From positions 124,001 to 188,000 of the forward strand of contig NZ_JAHRVA010000004.1 of assembly GCF_019100495.1 (NCBI RefSeq): a DNA stretch of 64,000 nt, given 5' to 3'. The stretch comes from Falsochrobactrum tianjinense. GTDB lineage: Bacteria; Pseudomonadota; Alphaproteobacteria; Rhizobiales; Rhizobiaceae. Position numbers and translations under genes: made by a program. Each line of letters starts with the position of its first letter. Positions within the stretch are counted from its first letter, which is position 1. The notes below the pieces were generated by a model, which worked only from the letters and a program-made list of their open reading frames with translations, ran no database searches and had not been told where the DNA came from. This document shows positions 40,175 through 48,526 of the stretch, piece after piece.

Positions 40175-41293
40175 ATGCAGCCTCTGAAATATCTGGATGA
40201 GATGCTGCCGTGGAACGACCGGTTGCAGATGCTCCAATGCATCTCGGCCATCGAGGAAGCGCCGGACGTGATGACCTTCTCCTTCAGGGCGACCGACGAT
40301 AACTGGTTCCGCTACGCGCCCGGCCAGTTTGTCACTCTCGAACTGCCAATCGAACGCGCCGATGGGCTTGGACCGGTCCTGCGCACCTATACGCTGTCTT
40401 CCACCCCTTCCCGGCCTTATCACGTCTCGGTCACGGTCAAGGCGCAAAAAGACAGTATCGGCACCCGCTGGATGCTCGACAATCTGCGCCCGCCCATGAC
40501 GATCAAAGCCTATGGGCCAAATGGCGATTTCTCGCTCACCGATCATCCAGGCGAAAAATACCTCTTCATCTCGGCGGGTTCCGGCATTACGCCGATGGTC
40601 TCCATGACTCGCTGGCTGTTCGACTGCGCACCGGAAACCGATGTAGCTTTCATCAATTGCGCGCGCACGCCCGATGACATTATTTTTCGAAAGGAACTGG
40701 AACTATTGTCAGGCCGCATGGAAGCCATGCGCCTTGCCTTCATCGTCGAGCAATCCTCTGCTCGCCATGTCTGGCCAGGTCTTCATGGCCGTATCGATCG
40801 CGCAAGGCTGGAACTGCTTGCCCCAGATTTCATGCACCGCAAGGTTTTTTGCTGCGGACCTGAACCGTTCATGAACGGCGTACGTGGGCTGCTGGAGCAA
40901 TCCGGCTTCGACATGGCCAATTATCATCAGGAGAGCTTCCAGCCCGCGAGCGAAATTTCCGCGCTTCCCTTGCCCGCCGAACTTACCGTTATTCCGGGAG
41001 CGCATACTGCGCCAACCGCGCCTGCCATTGCCTCAGCAACCGTCATTTTCAGCCAATCTGGCATTGAAGTCGAATGTACGGAAAACGACACTATCCTGCT
41101 TGCGGCCCGCAATGGCGGCCTGAAAATTCCCAGCGCCTGCGAATTCGGCATTTGCGGCACCTGCAAGGTCAAATGCATCGGGGGCGAGACCGAAATGAAC
41201 CATAATGGCGGCATTCGCGATGATGAAATCGCCGATGGCTACATTCTGGCCTGTTGCAGCCGCCCGCGCGGTCGCGTCGAGATAGACGCCTGA
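40175..41293 (+). CDS. gbcB: Flavin/2Fe-2S reductase, GbcB-like
   Basis: Electron-transfer partner of the oxygenase, 372 residues. The FAD domain includes YAPGQFVTLELP and RTYTLSSTPS. The NAD domain includes FISAGSGITPMVSM and CCGPEPFMNGVR. The C-terminal plant-type ferredoxin has CEFGICGTCKVKC plus a distal CC. The frame is open upstream into the gbcA end; the ATG at 40175 is preceded by AGAAGG. It sits 92 bases after gbcA, same strand. Confidence 0.86.
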   Translation: MQPLKYLDEMLPWNDRLQMLQCISAIEEAPDVMTFSFRATDDNWFRYAPGQFVTLELPIERADGLGPVLRTYTLSSTPSRPYHVSVTVKAQKDSIGTRWMLDNLRPPMTIKAYGPNGDFSLTDHPGEKYLFISAGSGITPMVSMTRWLFDCAPETDVAFINCARTPDDIIFRKELELLSGRMEAMRLAFIVEQSSARHVWPGLHGRIDRARLELLAPDFMHRKVFCCGPEPFMNGVRGLLEQSGFDMANYHQESFQPASEISALPLPAELTVIPGAHTAPTAPAIASATVIFSQSGIEVECTENDTILLAARNGGLKIPSACEFGICGTCKVKCIGGETEMNHNGGIRDDEIADGYILACCSRPRGRVEIDA

Positions 41294-41355
41294 CCGCTTG
41301 ACGTCCCAACCCAGATGGCGCACCACTGTCCATGTTGAGTGAAATGGAGCGCTTC

Positions 41356-41985
41356 ATGATCGGGCATGCCCTTATCGCCGTCGATATTCAGAATGATTTC
41401 TGCCCCGGCGGCGCACTCGCCGTCGAAGGCGGCGATGAAATTCTGCCAGCCGTCAACCGGCTGATCGATGAGAGCGAGCATGTCATTCTGACGCAGGACT
41501 GGCATCCTGCCGGTCATTCGAGCTTCGCATCGAGCCATCCGGGCAAAAACCCTTTCGATACCGTCGAGATGACCTACGGGCCGCAAACCTTATGGCCGGA
41601 TCATTGCATACAAGGAACAAATGGCGCAGATTTTCATCCCGACCTGCAATGGACCCGCGCACAGCTTGTCATCCGCAAGGGTTTTCGCGTCGGTGTGGAT
41701 AGCTATTCGGCGTTTTTTGAAAATGACCACCAGACGCCGACCGGCCTTGCTGGCTATCTGCGCGAGCGCAATATCGGGTCACTGACGCTGGTCGGCCTTG
41801 CAATGGATTTCTGTGTCGCCTATTCGGCTCTGGACGCCATTGCGCAAGGTTTTCAGGCACGGGTGCGCCTCGATGCCTGCCATGCCATAGATCTCGGCGG
41901 TTCCATGTCTGCCATGCTCAGAAAGCTGAAACAGGCTGGCGTCGAAATCATCGACGAACCTGCCTCAGCTTCCTATCTTTCGTAA
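41356..41985 (+). CDS. pncA: Nicotinamidase / pyrazinamidase
   Basis: Hydrolyses nicotinamide to nicotinate for NAD salvage, and also converts pyrazinamide to its active acid. The catalytic triad is visible as Asp in AVDIQNDFCPGG, Lys in VIRKGF and Cys in GLAMDFCVAYSA. Metal-site residues are in TQDWHPAGHSSF. The ATG at 41356 is favoured by GGAG six bases away (209 residues); two ATGs up to 24 bases earlier are in frame. Its stop abuts the stop of the next, converging gene. Confidence 0.94.
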   Translation: MIGHALIAVDIQNDFCPGGALAVEGGDEILPAVNRLIDESEHVILTQDWHPAGHSSFASSHPGKNPFDTVEMTYGPQTLWPDHCIQGTNGADFHPDLQWTRAQLVIRKGFRVGVDSYSAFFENDHQTPTGLAGYLRERNIGSLTLVGLAMDFCVAYSALDAIAQGFQARVRLDACHAIDLGGSMSAMLRKLKQAGVEIIDEPASASYLS

Positions 41986-42486
41986 TCAGCGTTCGAGTTC
42001 GCCATCCGGCAGGGCGACATAGATCAGCACAGCGATGATCGTAATGAAGAAGCGGAAAGCGGATTCGATACCATTCCACGTCGATGACATCCACATGCCG
42101 AACCATTCGCCGCCGATCGATATGAAACCGACCTGCCAGACGAGAAAGCCCAGAGACAGGCCGACAATCGCCCATTTCTTGGCGCGATTGAAGCCCGCTG
42201 CATTGCCCCCGGTCTGGCGCAACATGACAACAGCACCAATCCAGCAAAGAATAGCCGTCAGTGTTTCCAATGCGATAATGAAAATATAGGCTGCATTGTG
42301 CAGGAAGTTGCTTTCGATGGCGCGATATTTGATCGTCGCATCCGGGAAGATAGTATCCATCAGCAATACATGCTGCACAAATGCGAAATTACTGCCGTAA
42401 TCCGTGATATTACCAAATGAAACCAGTGTCGCGAAAAAAGCCATCGCTGCAACAAAGGCAGTCTTGCTCAAGCGTGTAACCATCAT
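41986..42486 (-). CDS. DUF2165 small integral membrane protein
   Basis: 166 residues with four hydrophobic segments. The sequence DTIFPDATIKYRAI and FIIALETLTAILCWIGAVVML fits the DUF2165 family, which has no assigned function. The ribosome site is GGAGAGGG before the ATG pair at 42486/42483. It is convergent with pncA without any spacer. Confidence 0.82.
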   Translation of the reverse strand: MMVTRLSKTAFVAAMAFFATLVSFGNITDYGSNFAFVQHVLLMDTIFPDATIKYRAIESNFLHNAAYIFIIALETLTAILCWIGAVVMLRQTGGNAAGFNRAKKWAIVGLSLGFLVWQVGFISIGGEWFGMWMSSTWNGIESAFRFFITIIAVLIYVALPDGELER

Positions 42487-42595
42487 GGCATTCCCTCTCC
42501 ATAAAAGCCGCGTTCTGCCGTCCCGGAGGTTTGCGGCGCGTTGCGAGCGGGCAATAATGCACACGAACTCTTTCGATTTGGTCAAGAAACAGCAA

Positions 42596-42621
42596 AAAGG
42601 GCGGCTTAAAACCGCCCCTTT
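42596..42621 (-). terminator. Terminator after the DUF475 gene
   Basis: GGGCGG / CCGCCC stem with extra A-T pairs and a CTTAAAA loop; on the minus strand the tail is CTTTTTGC. It lies 23 bases after the DUF475 stop. Confidence 0.8.
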
Positions 42622-42643
42622 GCCGGATCTAAGCTTTATAGCG

Positions 42644-43711
42644 TCAGTGCAAGGCCGCTTCGTCAGCCTCTTTCTGCCACCGCGGGTTGAGCCGGTTATA
42701 GCGCATCGAAGATAGCAGCGAGAGACCGATCAGCACAGCGCCGATAAGACCGGTGATGACTTCTGGAATATGAACAAGTGTCTGTACATACATGATGACG
42801 GCAAGCACGAGGATCGCATAGAACGCACCATGTTCAAGATAACGATATTGGCCGAGCGTCTTGCGTTCCACCAGCATGATGGTTAGCGAACGCACATAGA
42901 AAGCGCCGATACCAAGACCGATGGCGATTACGAAAAGATTGGTCGTCAGCGCAAACGCGCCGATGACGCCATCGAACGAAAAGCTTGCGTCGAGCACTTC
43001 GAGATAAATGAAAGCACCCAGTCCGCCGCGATGGACCATATCGATCTGTTCCTGTGAAGCATCAAGCACCTCACCCAGGCCTTCAACTGCGAGGAAGGTG
43101 AGAAGACCGAACAGCGCCGCCACGAGGAAAGTATGCGAGTCTCCAGCTTCAAGCTGGTAGGAAAAGAACAGGATCAGTGCAATCGCCACCCCGACTTCGA
43201 CGCCCTGCACGGAGGCGAATTTCGACATGCGGCTTTCCAGAACCCGAATCCAGTGCACATCTTTTTCGACATCAAAGAAGTATTTCATGCCCACCATAAG
43301 AAGGAATGTACCGCCAAAGGCAGCAATGCCGGTATGGGCTTCAGCAATCACCCGGGCGTATTCATCCGGTTGCCAAATTGCCAGTTTCAACGCCGATAAG
43401 GGGTCGGTCCACATGGCCACGGCCACGATGGCCAGCGGGAATATGATACGCATGCCGAAAACGGCAATGACGATACCCCAAGTCAAAAAACGATGCTGCC
43501 ATTGCGGTGTCATATCACGCAGAATACGCGCATTGACGATGGCATTATCGAACGAAAGGGAAATTTCCAAGACACTTAATACAGCACATATGATGAAAAT
43601 GGAGATCATGCCTCCCACTGTGCCGGTCGTCGAATATCCAAGCCAGAGGGCGCAGATGAGTCCAAGGATCGTAAAAAACGCGGGCCAAAGGAAATAGCGA
43701 TACGTGGTCAT
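42644..43711 (-). CDS. DUF475 / TerC-family integral membrane protein
   Basis: 355 residues, about nine membrane segments. Two related acidic motifs mark the internal repeat: LSFDNAIVNARIL in the first half and ASFSFDGVIGAFAL in the second, like the TerC/Alx superfamily, in which such motifs are thought to bind metal (manganese export for Alx/MntP-like proteins). DUF475 is often noted beside tellurium-resistance genes, but none is here. The start is uncertain: an ATG at 43711 without a strong ribosome site. Confidence 0.8.
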   Translation of the reverse strand: MTTYRYFLWPAFFTILGLICALWLGYSTTGTVGGMISIFIICAVLSVLEISLSFDNAIVNARILRDMTPQWQHRFLTWGIVIAVFGMRIIFPLAIVAVAMWTDPLSALKLAIWQPDEYARVIAEAHTGIAAFGGTFLLMVGMKYFFDVEKDVHWIRVLESRMSKFASVQGVEVGVAIALILFFSYQLEAGDSHTFLVAALFGLLTFLAVEGLGEVLDASQEQIDMVHRGGLGAFIYLEVLDASFSFDGVIGAFALTTNLFVIAIGLGIGAFYVRSLTIMLVERKTLGQYRYLEHGAFYAILVLAVIMYVQTLVHIPEVITGLIGAVLIGLSLLSSMRYNRLNPRWQKEADEAALH

Positions 43712-44027
43712 CACCAACCATCTGATTATTGTGCTTTATAAAGGCAGGCGAAAACATTGGCTCAATAAGTGAAGCCAATAATGCTCATCCTGCGGTGCAG
43801 AAAGTTATGTAAGGAGCGATTTGATCGCAAACAAGAGAAACAATGGCAATATTTTGTTCATTATAAAGTGTCTTGTACACATATGCGCAACCGTCAGGCC
43901 TCAGTCCTGACGGTGTGCCTCCGGCATAAAGCCCTAGGCACGCTCGCGAAATGTCGCGTGGCCATTTCGGAAGCTCCTGATCTGACCAGCAACATGCGTT
44001 ATATTCGCCTAGCTAGAGGAGGAGATC
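43712..44027. other. Intergenic region with a perfect 8-base inverted repeat
   Basis: 316 bases between divergent genes. CCGTCAGG-CCTCAGT-CCTGACGG at 43891-43913 is a perfect hairpin with no U-run, so an operator or RNA element is more likely than a terminator. A 114-codon frame starting at 43769 overlaps the HTH gene in another frame and lacks a ribosome site, so I do not call it. Confidence 0.5.
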
Positions 44028-44201
44028 ATGATAATAGGACCGCAATGCCGTGCAGCACGGGCTTTGGTTCAGTTCTCGCGCGACAGGCTCGCGCAATTGT
44101 CTGGCATAGATAGCGAAGCGATCGAGCACCACTCCGAAACAAAGCGTATCGCTGATCTGGAAAATGAAGGCGGCATCATCGGCTATGACAGCTTGTCATA
44201 A
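44028..44201 (+). CDS. 57-residue HTH (XRE-like) protein
   Basis: ATG with a strong ribosome site (GAGGAGGAG) directly upstream, 57 codons, then TAA. The product begins MIIGPQCRAARALVQFSRD and continues LAQLSGIDSEAIEHHSETKR, which matches the first four helices of short Rhizobiales XRE-type regulators that start M-I-T-G-x-Q-C-R-A-A-R-A-L. Those I remember are longer and end in a small sheet; here the C-terminus is a short GGIIGYDSLS. Either a minimal version or a degenerate one. The next gene starts 28 bases after its stop, so co-transcription is likely. Confidence 0.65.
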   Translation: MIIGPQCRAARALVQFSRDRLAQLSGIDSEAIEHHSETKRIADLENEGGIIGYDSLS

Positions 44202-44229
44202 TATATCCAACCTGGGCAAGGCGAAGTGT

Positions 44230-44793
44230 ATGTGGATTCTCATCGTGGCCATTACCGCACTTACCGGGTTCGTAACGACGTCACCGGCGGATGCTGCTGT
44301 TTTCCGCGTTTGCCACGGTTACGACTGCTATTACCGAACCAGCGTCACGCTCACGAAACAGGACGAGCGCCGTATTCGCAACCTTCTAGCAAAGGGTTCC
44401 TGGTCAGCCGCATCGGAACGTAAGGCGCTGCGCGCTGCTATCGCTATTTTCGAGCAGCGTGGCACTGCAGCTATTGGCATACGTGACAAGCCTCGCATGC
44501 AATTCGGCAAAAGCCGTATCAAAGGGCAGATGGACTGCATCGATGAATCCACCAATACGGATAGTTTTCTTCGCTATTTGCAATCCCGGCATTGGCTCAA
44601 ATATCATTCGCCCGCGCGCAAAGCCGCGCGCGGCAGCTTCATTGACGGACGCTATCCGCATTGGACTGCCGTCATAGAGGAAAATGGCGCGGAACTCTGG
44701 GCTGTGGATTCATGGTACGAAGCTGGTGGTGGTCCGCCCGATATCATGCTTTTGAATGAATGGAAGCGCCGTGGATACGGCGGGCAAAGATAG
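44230..44793 (+). CDS. Predicted exported protein, unknown family
   Basis: 187 residues: a signal peptide (about 1-22, ending SPADAA), then a small domain with Cys pairs (FRVCHGYDCYYR; KGQMDCIDEST) and a C-terminal part rich in Trp (YPHWTAVIEENGAELWAVDSW). The pattern of an early CHGYDC and later conserved HWTAV recalls transglutaminase-like small proteins, but I cannot confirm that. The ATG at 44230 follows AAGGCGAAG and avoids overlap with the HTH gene. Confidence 0.7.
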   Translation: MWILIVAITALTGFVTTSPADAAVFRVCHGYDCYYRTSVTLTKQDERRIRNLLAKGSWSAASERKALRAAIAIFEQRGTAAIGIRDKPRMQFGKSRIKGQMDCIDESTNTDSFLRYLQSRHWLKYHSPARKAARGSFIDGRYPHWTAVIEENGAELWAVDSWYEAGGGPPDIMLLNEWKRRGYGGQR

Positions 44794-44882
44794 GCTCCCC
44801 AGAAAGGCCAGACAATAAAAATCTGAACAATTCCAGCTTCTGCGCGTTAATCCGTCACAACCACCAGAACGGAGGAAGACCA

Positions 44883-45092
44883 ATGGATTGGAACAGCGTA
44901 GAAGGCAATTGGAAACAAATCAGGGGCAAGGTGAAGGAGCAGTGGGGTAAACTCACAGACGACGACCTCGACCAGATCAACGGACGCCGCGAGCAGCTCG
45001 AAGGAAAGATTCAGGAGCGCTATGGCATTGAGAAAGATCACGTCCGTTCCGACGTGGACGAGTGGTACAATCGCCAGCAATGGCTGCCATGA
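44883..45092 (+). CDS. CsbD-family stress protein
   Basis: 69 residues with the family pattern MDWNSVEGNWKQIRGKVKEQWGKLTDDDL and a C-terminal RQQW-like end; family members are small, charged, and induced by general stress, function unknown. The ribosome site is GGAGGAAG before ATG, and a terminator follows at 45142. Confidence 0.92.
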   Translation: MDWNSVEGNWKQIRGKVKEQWGKLTDDDLDQINGRREQLEGKIQERYGIEKDHVRSDVDEWYNRQQWLP

Positions 45093-45141
45093 GCCTTTGC
45101 ACGGATTTCGGAACCCACATAATATGAACCATTTCTATCAA

Positions 45142-45164
45142 AGCCCCGCCTTCTGGCGGGGTTT
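45142..45164 (+). terminator. Terminator after csbD-like gene
   Basis: CCCCGCC-TTCT-GGCGGGG seven-base GC stem with flanking A-T pairs, then TTTCGATAT. It also lies close to the stop of the converging IalB-like gene. Confidence 0.8.
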
Positions 45165-45185
45165 CGATATATTCTGCCTATTTAT

Positions 45186-45680
45186 TCAGCAGCGATCGGC
45201 ACGCCGAAGCGATGCCGTCAGCCCCATGAGCGAGAATGTATAGCGCGTATTCGTTCCGCGTGCGGAAGTAGCCTGAACCTTGAGCGTGCGCCCCGAACGC
45301 ATCGCCTTGAGTATCTGCGCTTCATCGCCTTCATTTTGCGCCCAGGCCCGATTGCCCTCGCTAAAAAAGGGAAATTTCGCCCCATCGATAAGCACCGTGA
45401 CGGGGCTATTAGACTTCAGCTGATATCCCATGACCAATTGGGGGCTATAGTGTCCGCCCGACTTGGAAATAATAACGAAATTATCGCCATGCCGGACTCC
45501 TGCGGGATGGAAACTCGACGGCACGGTCAAAGCATAGCATTTATTCCCAGACAGTTGCGTGTTTTGATAAACGCCCCAGTCCCTGAATTCACCAATGTAA
45601 CTTGTTTTAGCCGAAACCGCGAGAGGACTCGCCACCAACCCTGCAAGTGCCAGCGCAACGGTGGTTGCCTTCTTCCTCAT
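45186..45680 (-). CDS. Invasion-associated locus B (IalB)-like exported protein
   Basis: 164 residues: signal peptide (about 1-24, ending AVSA), then FRDWGVYQN, which corresponds to the usual F-x-D-W start of IalB domains, and GNKCYALTVP with the first conserved Cys; the second is the C-terminal Cys. Members occur in several copies in Rhizobiales; the Bartonella founder affects erythrocyte entry. Role here unknown. The ribosome site is AAAGGAG. Confidence 0.85.
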   Translation of the reverse strand: MRKKATTVALALAGLVASPLAVSAKTSYIGEFRDWGVYQNTQLSGNKCYALTVPSSFHPAGVRHGDNFVIISKSGGHYSPQLVMGYQLKSNSPVTVLIDGAKFPFFSEGNRAWAQNEGDEAQILKAMRSGRTLKVQATSARGTNTRYTFSLMGLTASLRRADRC

Positions 45681-45938
45681 TGCTTGAAATCTCCTTTTGT
45701 TTGTTCACGCGCCATAAAAAATTGTTTCAATTCGTTATGATTTGCTTAATGAACCCCTAAAAGCACATTAAAACTTTGTAACCTTTCCGTTCAAAGGCCA
45801 TATGAATGTATAAAAAGAAATCAGTTCCAGGCTGATTTTCAGGCCGAAAACAGGCTATGAATGATGGAATTGCTTTTACCGGCAAAACGGGTCTCGATCA
45901 AAAATCGGACTGCAAGAAGCTTGCTGAATGTAGAAAAA

Positions 45939-46015
45939 TGGTGGGCCCGGAGGGACTCGAACCCCCAACCAAGCGGTTATGAGCCGCCGGCTCTAACCAA
46001 TTGAGCTACAGGCCC
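45939..46015 (-). tRNA. tRNA with CAT anticodon (tRNA-Ile2 or elongator tRNA-Met)
   Basis: 77 bases including an encoded CCA. The acceptor stem is GGGCCTG / CGGGCCC; the anticodon CAT is at 45979-45981 in the loop CTCATAA; the T-arm is GGGGGTTCGAGTCCC. The segment GGCTCATAACCGCTTGGT resembles E. coli tRNA-Ile2 (GACTCATAATCGCTTGGTC), whose C34 is turned into lysidine to read AUA. I favour Ile2, but automatic tools often label such genes Met. Confidence 0.95.
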
Positions 46016-46287
46016 CACGCATCCCTGCCCTACCCTAAAGAAAGACAGGATACAAGCCGTCAATTACACAAGTTGCCCTAATGCGCACATATTCGATTGC
46101 CATGCATGCTTGGACAAATACAGACCAAGTCCGATCCTGAAATGCTTGATTGCATATTCGGCCTTCGTCCGGTCAGATAGGCTGTCCATCTGAATCCAAG
46201 AGAATATAAGGCATTGATGTCATATAGAAATTGATCTTCAACGGATTTGCTCACACAAGCTTATCAACATTCATAACAGGAGATTTC

Positions 46288-47040
46288 ATGAACAACCGCG
46301 CTATAAGGCTTATGGCCCCGTCGCTTTCAGCGCTCATGATCGCAGCCGCGTTCGCCTTGCCTGCTGCGGCACAGGAGAATCAGACGATGAAGCAATCTGC
46401 ACGTATTGCAGTGACTGGCGAAGGCAAGATGAATGCTTCGCCAGACATGGCCATTCTCAATCTGACCGTACTGCGCGAAGCAAAAACCGCGCGCGAAGCC
46501 ATGTCAGCCAATAATGAAGCAATGTCCAAGGTTCTCGACGCCATGAAAAGTGGCGGAATAGAAGATCGCGATCTCCAGACCGGCGGCATCAATATTCAAC
46601 CGCGCTATATCTACCCCGACGACAAGAACGACCTGAAAGAACCCAGAATCACCAGCTATACGGTTTCCAACAGCCTCGTCGTGCGTGTGCGCGATCTTAC
46701 AAAGCTTGGCACTATTCTGGACGAATCCGTAACGCTTGGCGTCAACCAGGGCGGAGATCTCACCTTCGTCAATGACAATCCGGCAGCGACCATCAACGAA
46801 GCCCGCAAACGCGCCGTCGCCGATGCCATCGCCAAGGCGAAAACCCTTGCCGATGCGGCGGGTGTCGGGCTTGGCCGTGTTATCGAAATCAATGAGCAAA
46901 GCCGTTCGGCCATGCCTGTGCCCATTGCCCGGCAGTTCAAGACGATGGCCGCAGCAGCGCCCGAGGATTCCGTTCCCCTCGCGGCCGGCGAAAATACTTA
47001 TAATGTTTCTGTCAATATTACGTTTGAGATCAATCAGTAA
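46288..47040 (+). CDS. bp26: Periplasmic immunogenic protein BP26-like (SIMPL / DUF541)
   Basis: 250 residues, the same length as Brucella BP26/OMP28. A signal peptide ends PAAAQ (about residue 28), followed by the SIMPL domain: [62 protein letters not shown] and [13 protein letters not shown]. From memory it is about three-quarters identical to the classical Brucella antigen. The ATG at 46288 follows AGGAGATTTC; an in-frame start 19 codons up would spoil the signal peptide. Confidence 0.92.
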   Translation: MNNRAIRLMAPSLSALMIAAAFALPAAAQENQTMKQSARIAVTGEGKMNASPDMAILNLTVLREAKTAREAMSANNEAMSKVLDAMKSGGIEDRDLQTGGINIQPRYIYPDDKNDLKEPRITSYTVSNSLVVRVRDLTKLGTILDESVTLGVNQGGDLTFVNDNPAATINEARKRAVADAIAKAKTLADAAGVGLGRVIEINEQSRSAMPVPIARQFKTMAAAAPEDSVPLAAGENTYNVSVNITFEINQ

Positions 47041-47084
47041 TAATATGGAACACCAAACAGTGTTCCATTGACCCGGCATAAATT

Positions 47085-47118
47085 AAAGCCCCGGCCGCAT
47101 TACGCGGACCGGGGCTTT
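47085..47118 (+). terminator. Terminator after the BP26-like gene
   Basis: AAAGCCCCGG / CCGGGGCTTT ten-base perfect outer stem with an inner CCGC/GCGG, then TTTTC. It also serves the converging small exported-protein gene, whose stop is at 47139. A second short hairpin (GGAACAC / GTGTTCC) is at 47047-47066. Confidence 0.88.
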
Positions 47119-47138
47119 TCTTTGGCTTATATTGAAAT

Positions 47139-47498
47139 CTAGCGGATGATCGGACAGCCGCGACGATCAGAAAAAGTCACGCTTGTCTGTCGCCCATGAC
47201 GAAAGCCACGAACCTGAACCGATTTGCTGCGATGGATAACGCGCGCATTACGGATACCCATGCGACTTGCCTTGCTCCTCGCGCTCTGTACCGAACATGC
47301 CGAGCGGCGATGCTTTGGACGGGCTTGGTGACGGCGACCGCGATAATCGACATTTGTCGCCAGCGAATGGGACGCGGAGGCAATCGCAGGGACTGCCATC
47401 GGCGATGCGGCATTGGCCGGGGCGGCACCAGCGCTAAAAACGGCGGCAAAACCCAGGGCGGCTGTTACGGCAAATGACTTGAACGAAATTACGGACAT
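47139..47498 (-). CDS. Small basic exported protein, unknown function
   Basis: 119 residues: signal peptide (MSVISFKSFAVTAALGFAAV... ending ANAA), then a strongly basic Arg/His/Lys domain with two cysteines (RRSACSVQSA and the C-terminal RRGCPIIR) that could pair. Similar small secreted proteins ending in R-G-C-P-x-I are, in my memory, frequent in Rhizobiales and unnamed. The ATG at 47498 follows AAAGGG; a longer frame to 47549 is possible. Confidence 0.72.
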   Translation of the reverse strand: MSVISFKSFAVTAALGFAAVFSAGAAPANAASPMAVPAIASASHSLATNVDYRGRRHQARPKHRRSACSVQSARSKASRMGIRNARVIHRSKSVQVRGFRHGRQTSVTFSDRRGCPIIR

Positions 47499-47612
47499 CT
47501 TGGAACCCTTTCGATCTGGGATCAGGCGATTTTCGCCCGAGACATCCAATAGCTAACCCATCACAGATGAACACAGGGCGAAGCTGCCATTCATATGGCG
47601 TTCAGTATCGTC

Positions 47613-48071
47613 TTACCGCTGAAAGACTTCCGAGCCAATCATGTAATCGAGATAATCGCTGTCGTTCTCCAGCTCATGATCAAAGGCCGCCACCTTGCCG
47701 CGAACGGACACGCCAGCCTGATGAACGGTATCGGAAGAGCCGGATACAAGCGGATGCCACCAGTAAAGGTCTGAGCCTTCAGCCACGAGACGATAAGCGC
47801 AGGTCGCTGGCAGCCAGGGGACCTCATAAACGATCTCCGGGGTTAGGAAAACGCAATCGGGTACTGACTTGCGGCGATTGGGATAGTCGCTGCATTGACA
47901 GCTTTGCGGATCAAGCAATGTGCAGGCCACGCTCGTCCAGTAAATCTCATTGGTGTCGTCATCCTGCAATTTATGCAGGCAACATTGGCCGCAGCCGTCG
48001 CACAGACTTTCCCATTCGCCACGGGTAAGCTGTTCGAGAGATTTGGTCCGCCAAAAGGGTTCTTTGTTCAT
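47613..48071 (-). CDS. YcgN-family cysteine cluster protein (UPF0260)
   Basis: 152 residues with [11 protein letters not shown], a four-Cys metal-binding cluster, and further cysteines in [12 protein letters not shown] and ATCAYR. It is a conserved family of unknown role, proposed to bind zinc or an iron-sulphur cluster. The start [15 protein letters not shown] matches the family; the frame is open 42 codons further up without likeness. Confidence 0.9.
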   Translation of the reverse strand: MNKEPFWRTKSLEQLTRGEWESLCDGCGQCCLHKLQDDDTNEIYWTSVACTLLDPQSCQCSDYPNRRKSVPDCVFLTPEIVYEVPWLPATCAYRLVAEGSDLYWWHPLVSGSSDTVHQAGVSVRGKVAAFDHELENDSDYLDYMIGSEVFQR

Positions 48072-48165
48072 AGTGCCTATATAGCGCCGTAACCAGCGCT
48101 GCCATGGGTCAAAAAAACGCCGCGCATCCTCATCGAATGCGCGGCCTCTTTCCATGCCGAGACGA

Positions 48166-48462
48166 TCAGCCGAAAATGTGCTCGCCCCGCTCGTCAATAA
48201 TCTGCCGCCCCTTGTTAAGGGTAATGCTGGCTGCGTCTTCGATACCTGGGCAACGATCTGCCCGCACGAAGCGATGCTCTTTCAGTTCACCATCGACCGT
48301 CTTGGAGATCACACCGCAAACCTGATATTGACCGCCTTCGCTATAAGGCGTCGCGATAATCAGGAAATCCTTGTGCTCGAGACGTCCCGCTTCCTTCGGT
48401 TCTGCGGTTGTTTCTGTCTCGGTAGCAGACCCGCCACCGAAAAGTCGCTTCAAAAAGGACAT
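48166..48462 (-). CDS. HlyU-family protein
   Basis: 98 residues starting [11 protein letters not shown], then a low-complexity linker and the HlyU core ([26 protein letters not shown], split). Despite the family name, taken from a Vibrio haemolysin activator, these rhizobial proteins have no shown DNA-binding role. The ribosome site is GAGGGAG. It lies just downstream of rpoD on the same strand. Confidence 0.85.
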   Translation of the reverse strand: MSFLKRLFGGGSATETETTAEPKEAGRLEHKDFLIIATPYSEGGQYQVCGVISKTVDGELKEHRFVRADRCPGIEDAASITLNKGRQIIDERGEHIFG

Positions 48463-48526
48463 GTCGCTCCCTCTCTTCCCTTCATGCATATCGTCCGAAA
48501 CCGAAAACAGCTTCGAACGAATGCTT

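Noticed and set aside
43769-44113. 114-codon plus-strand frame
   Set aside because: It lacks a ribosome site, overlaps the better-supported HTH gene in another frame, and has an odd composition.
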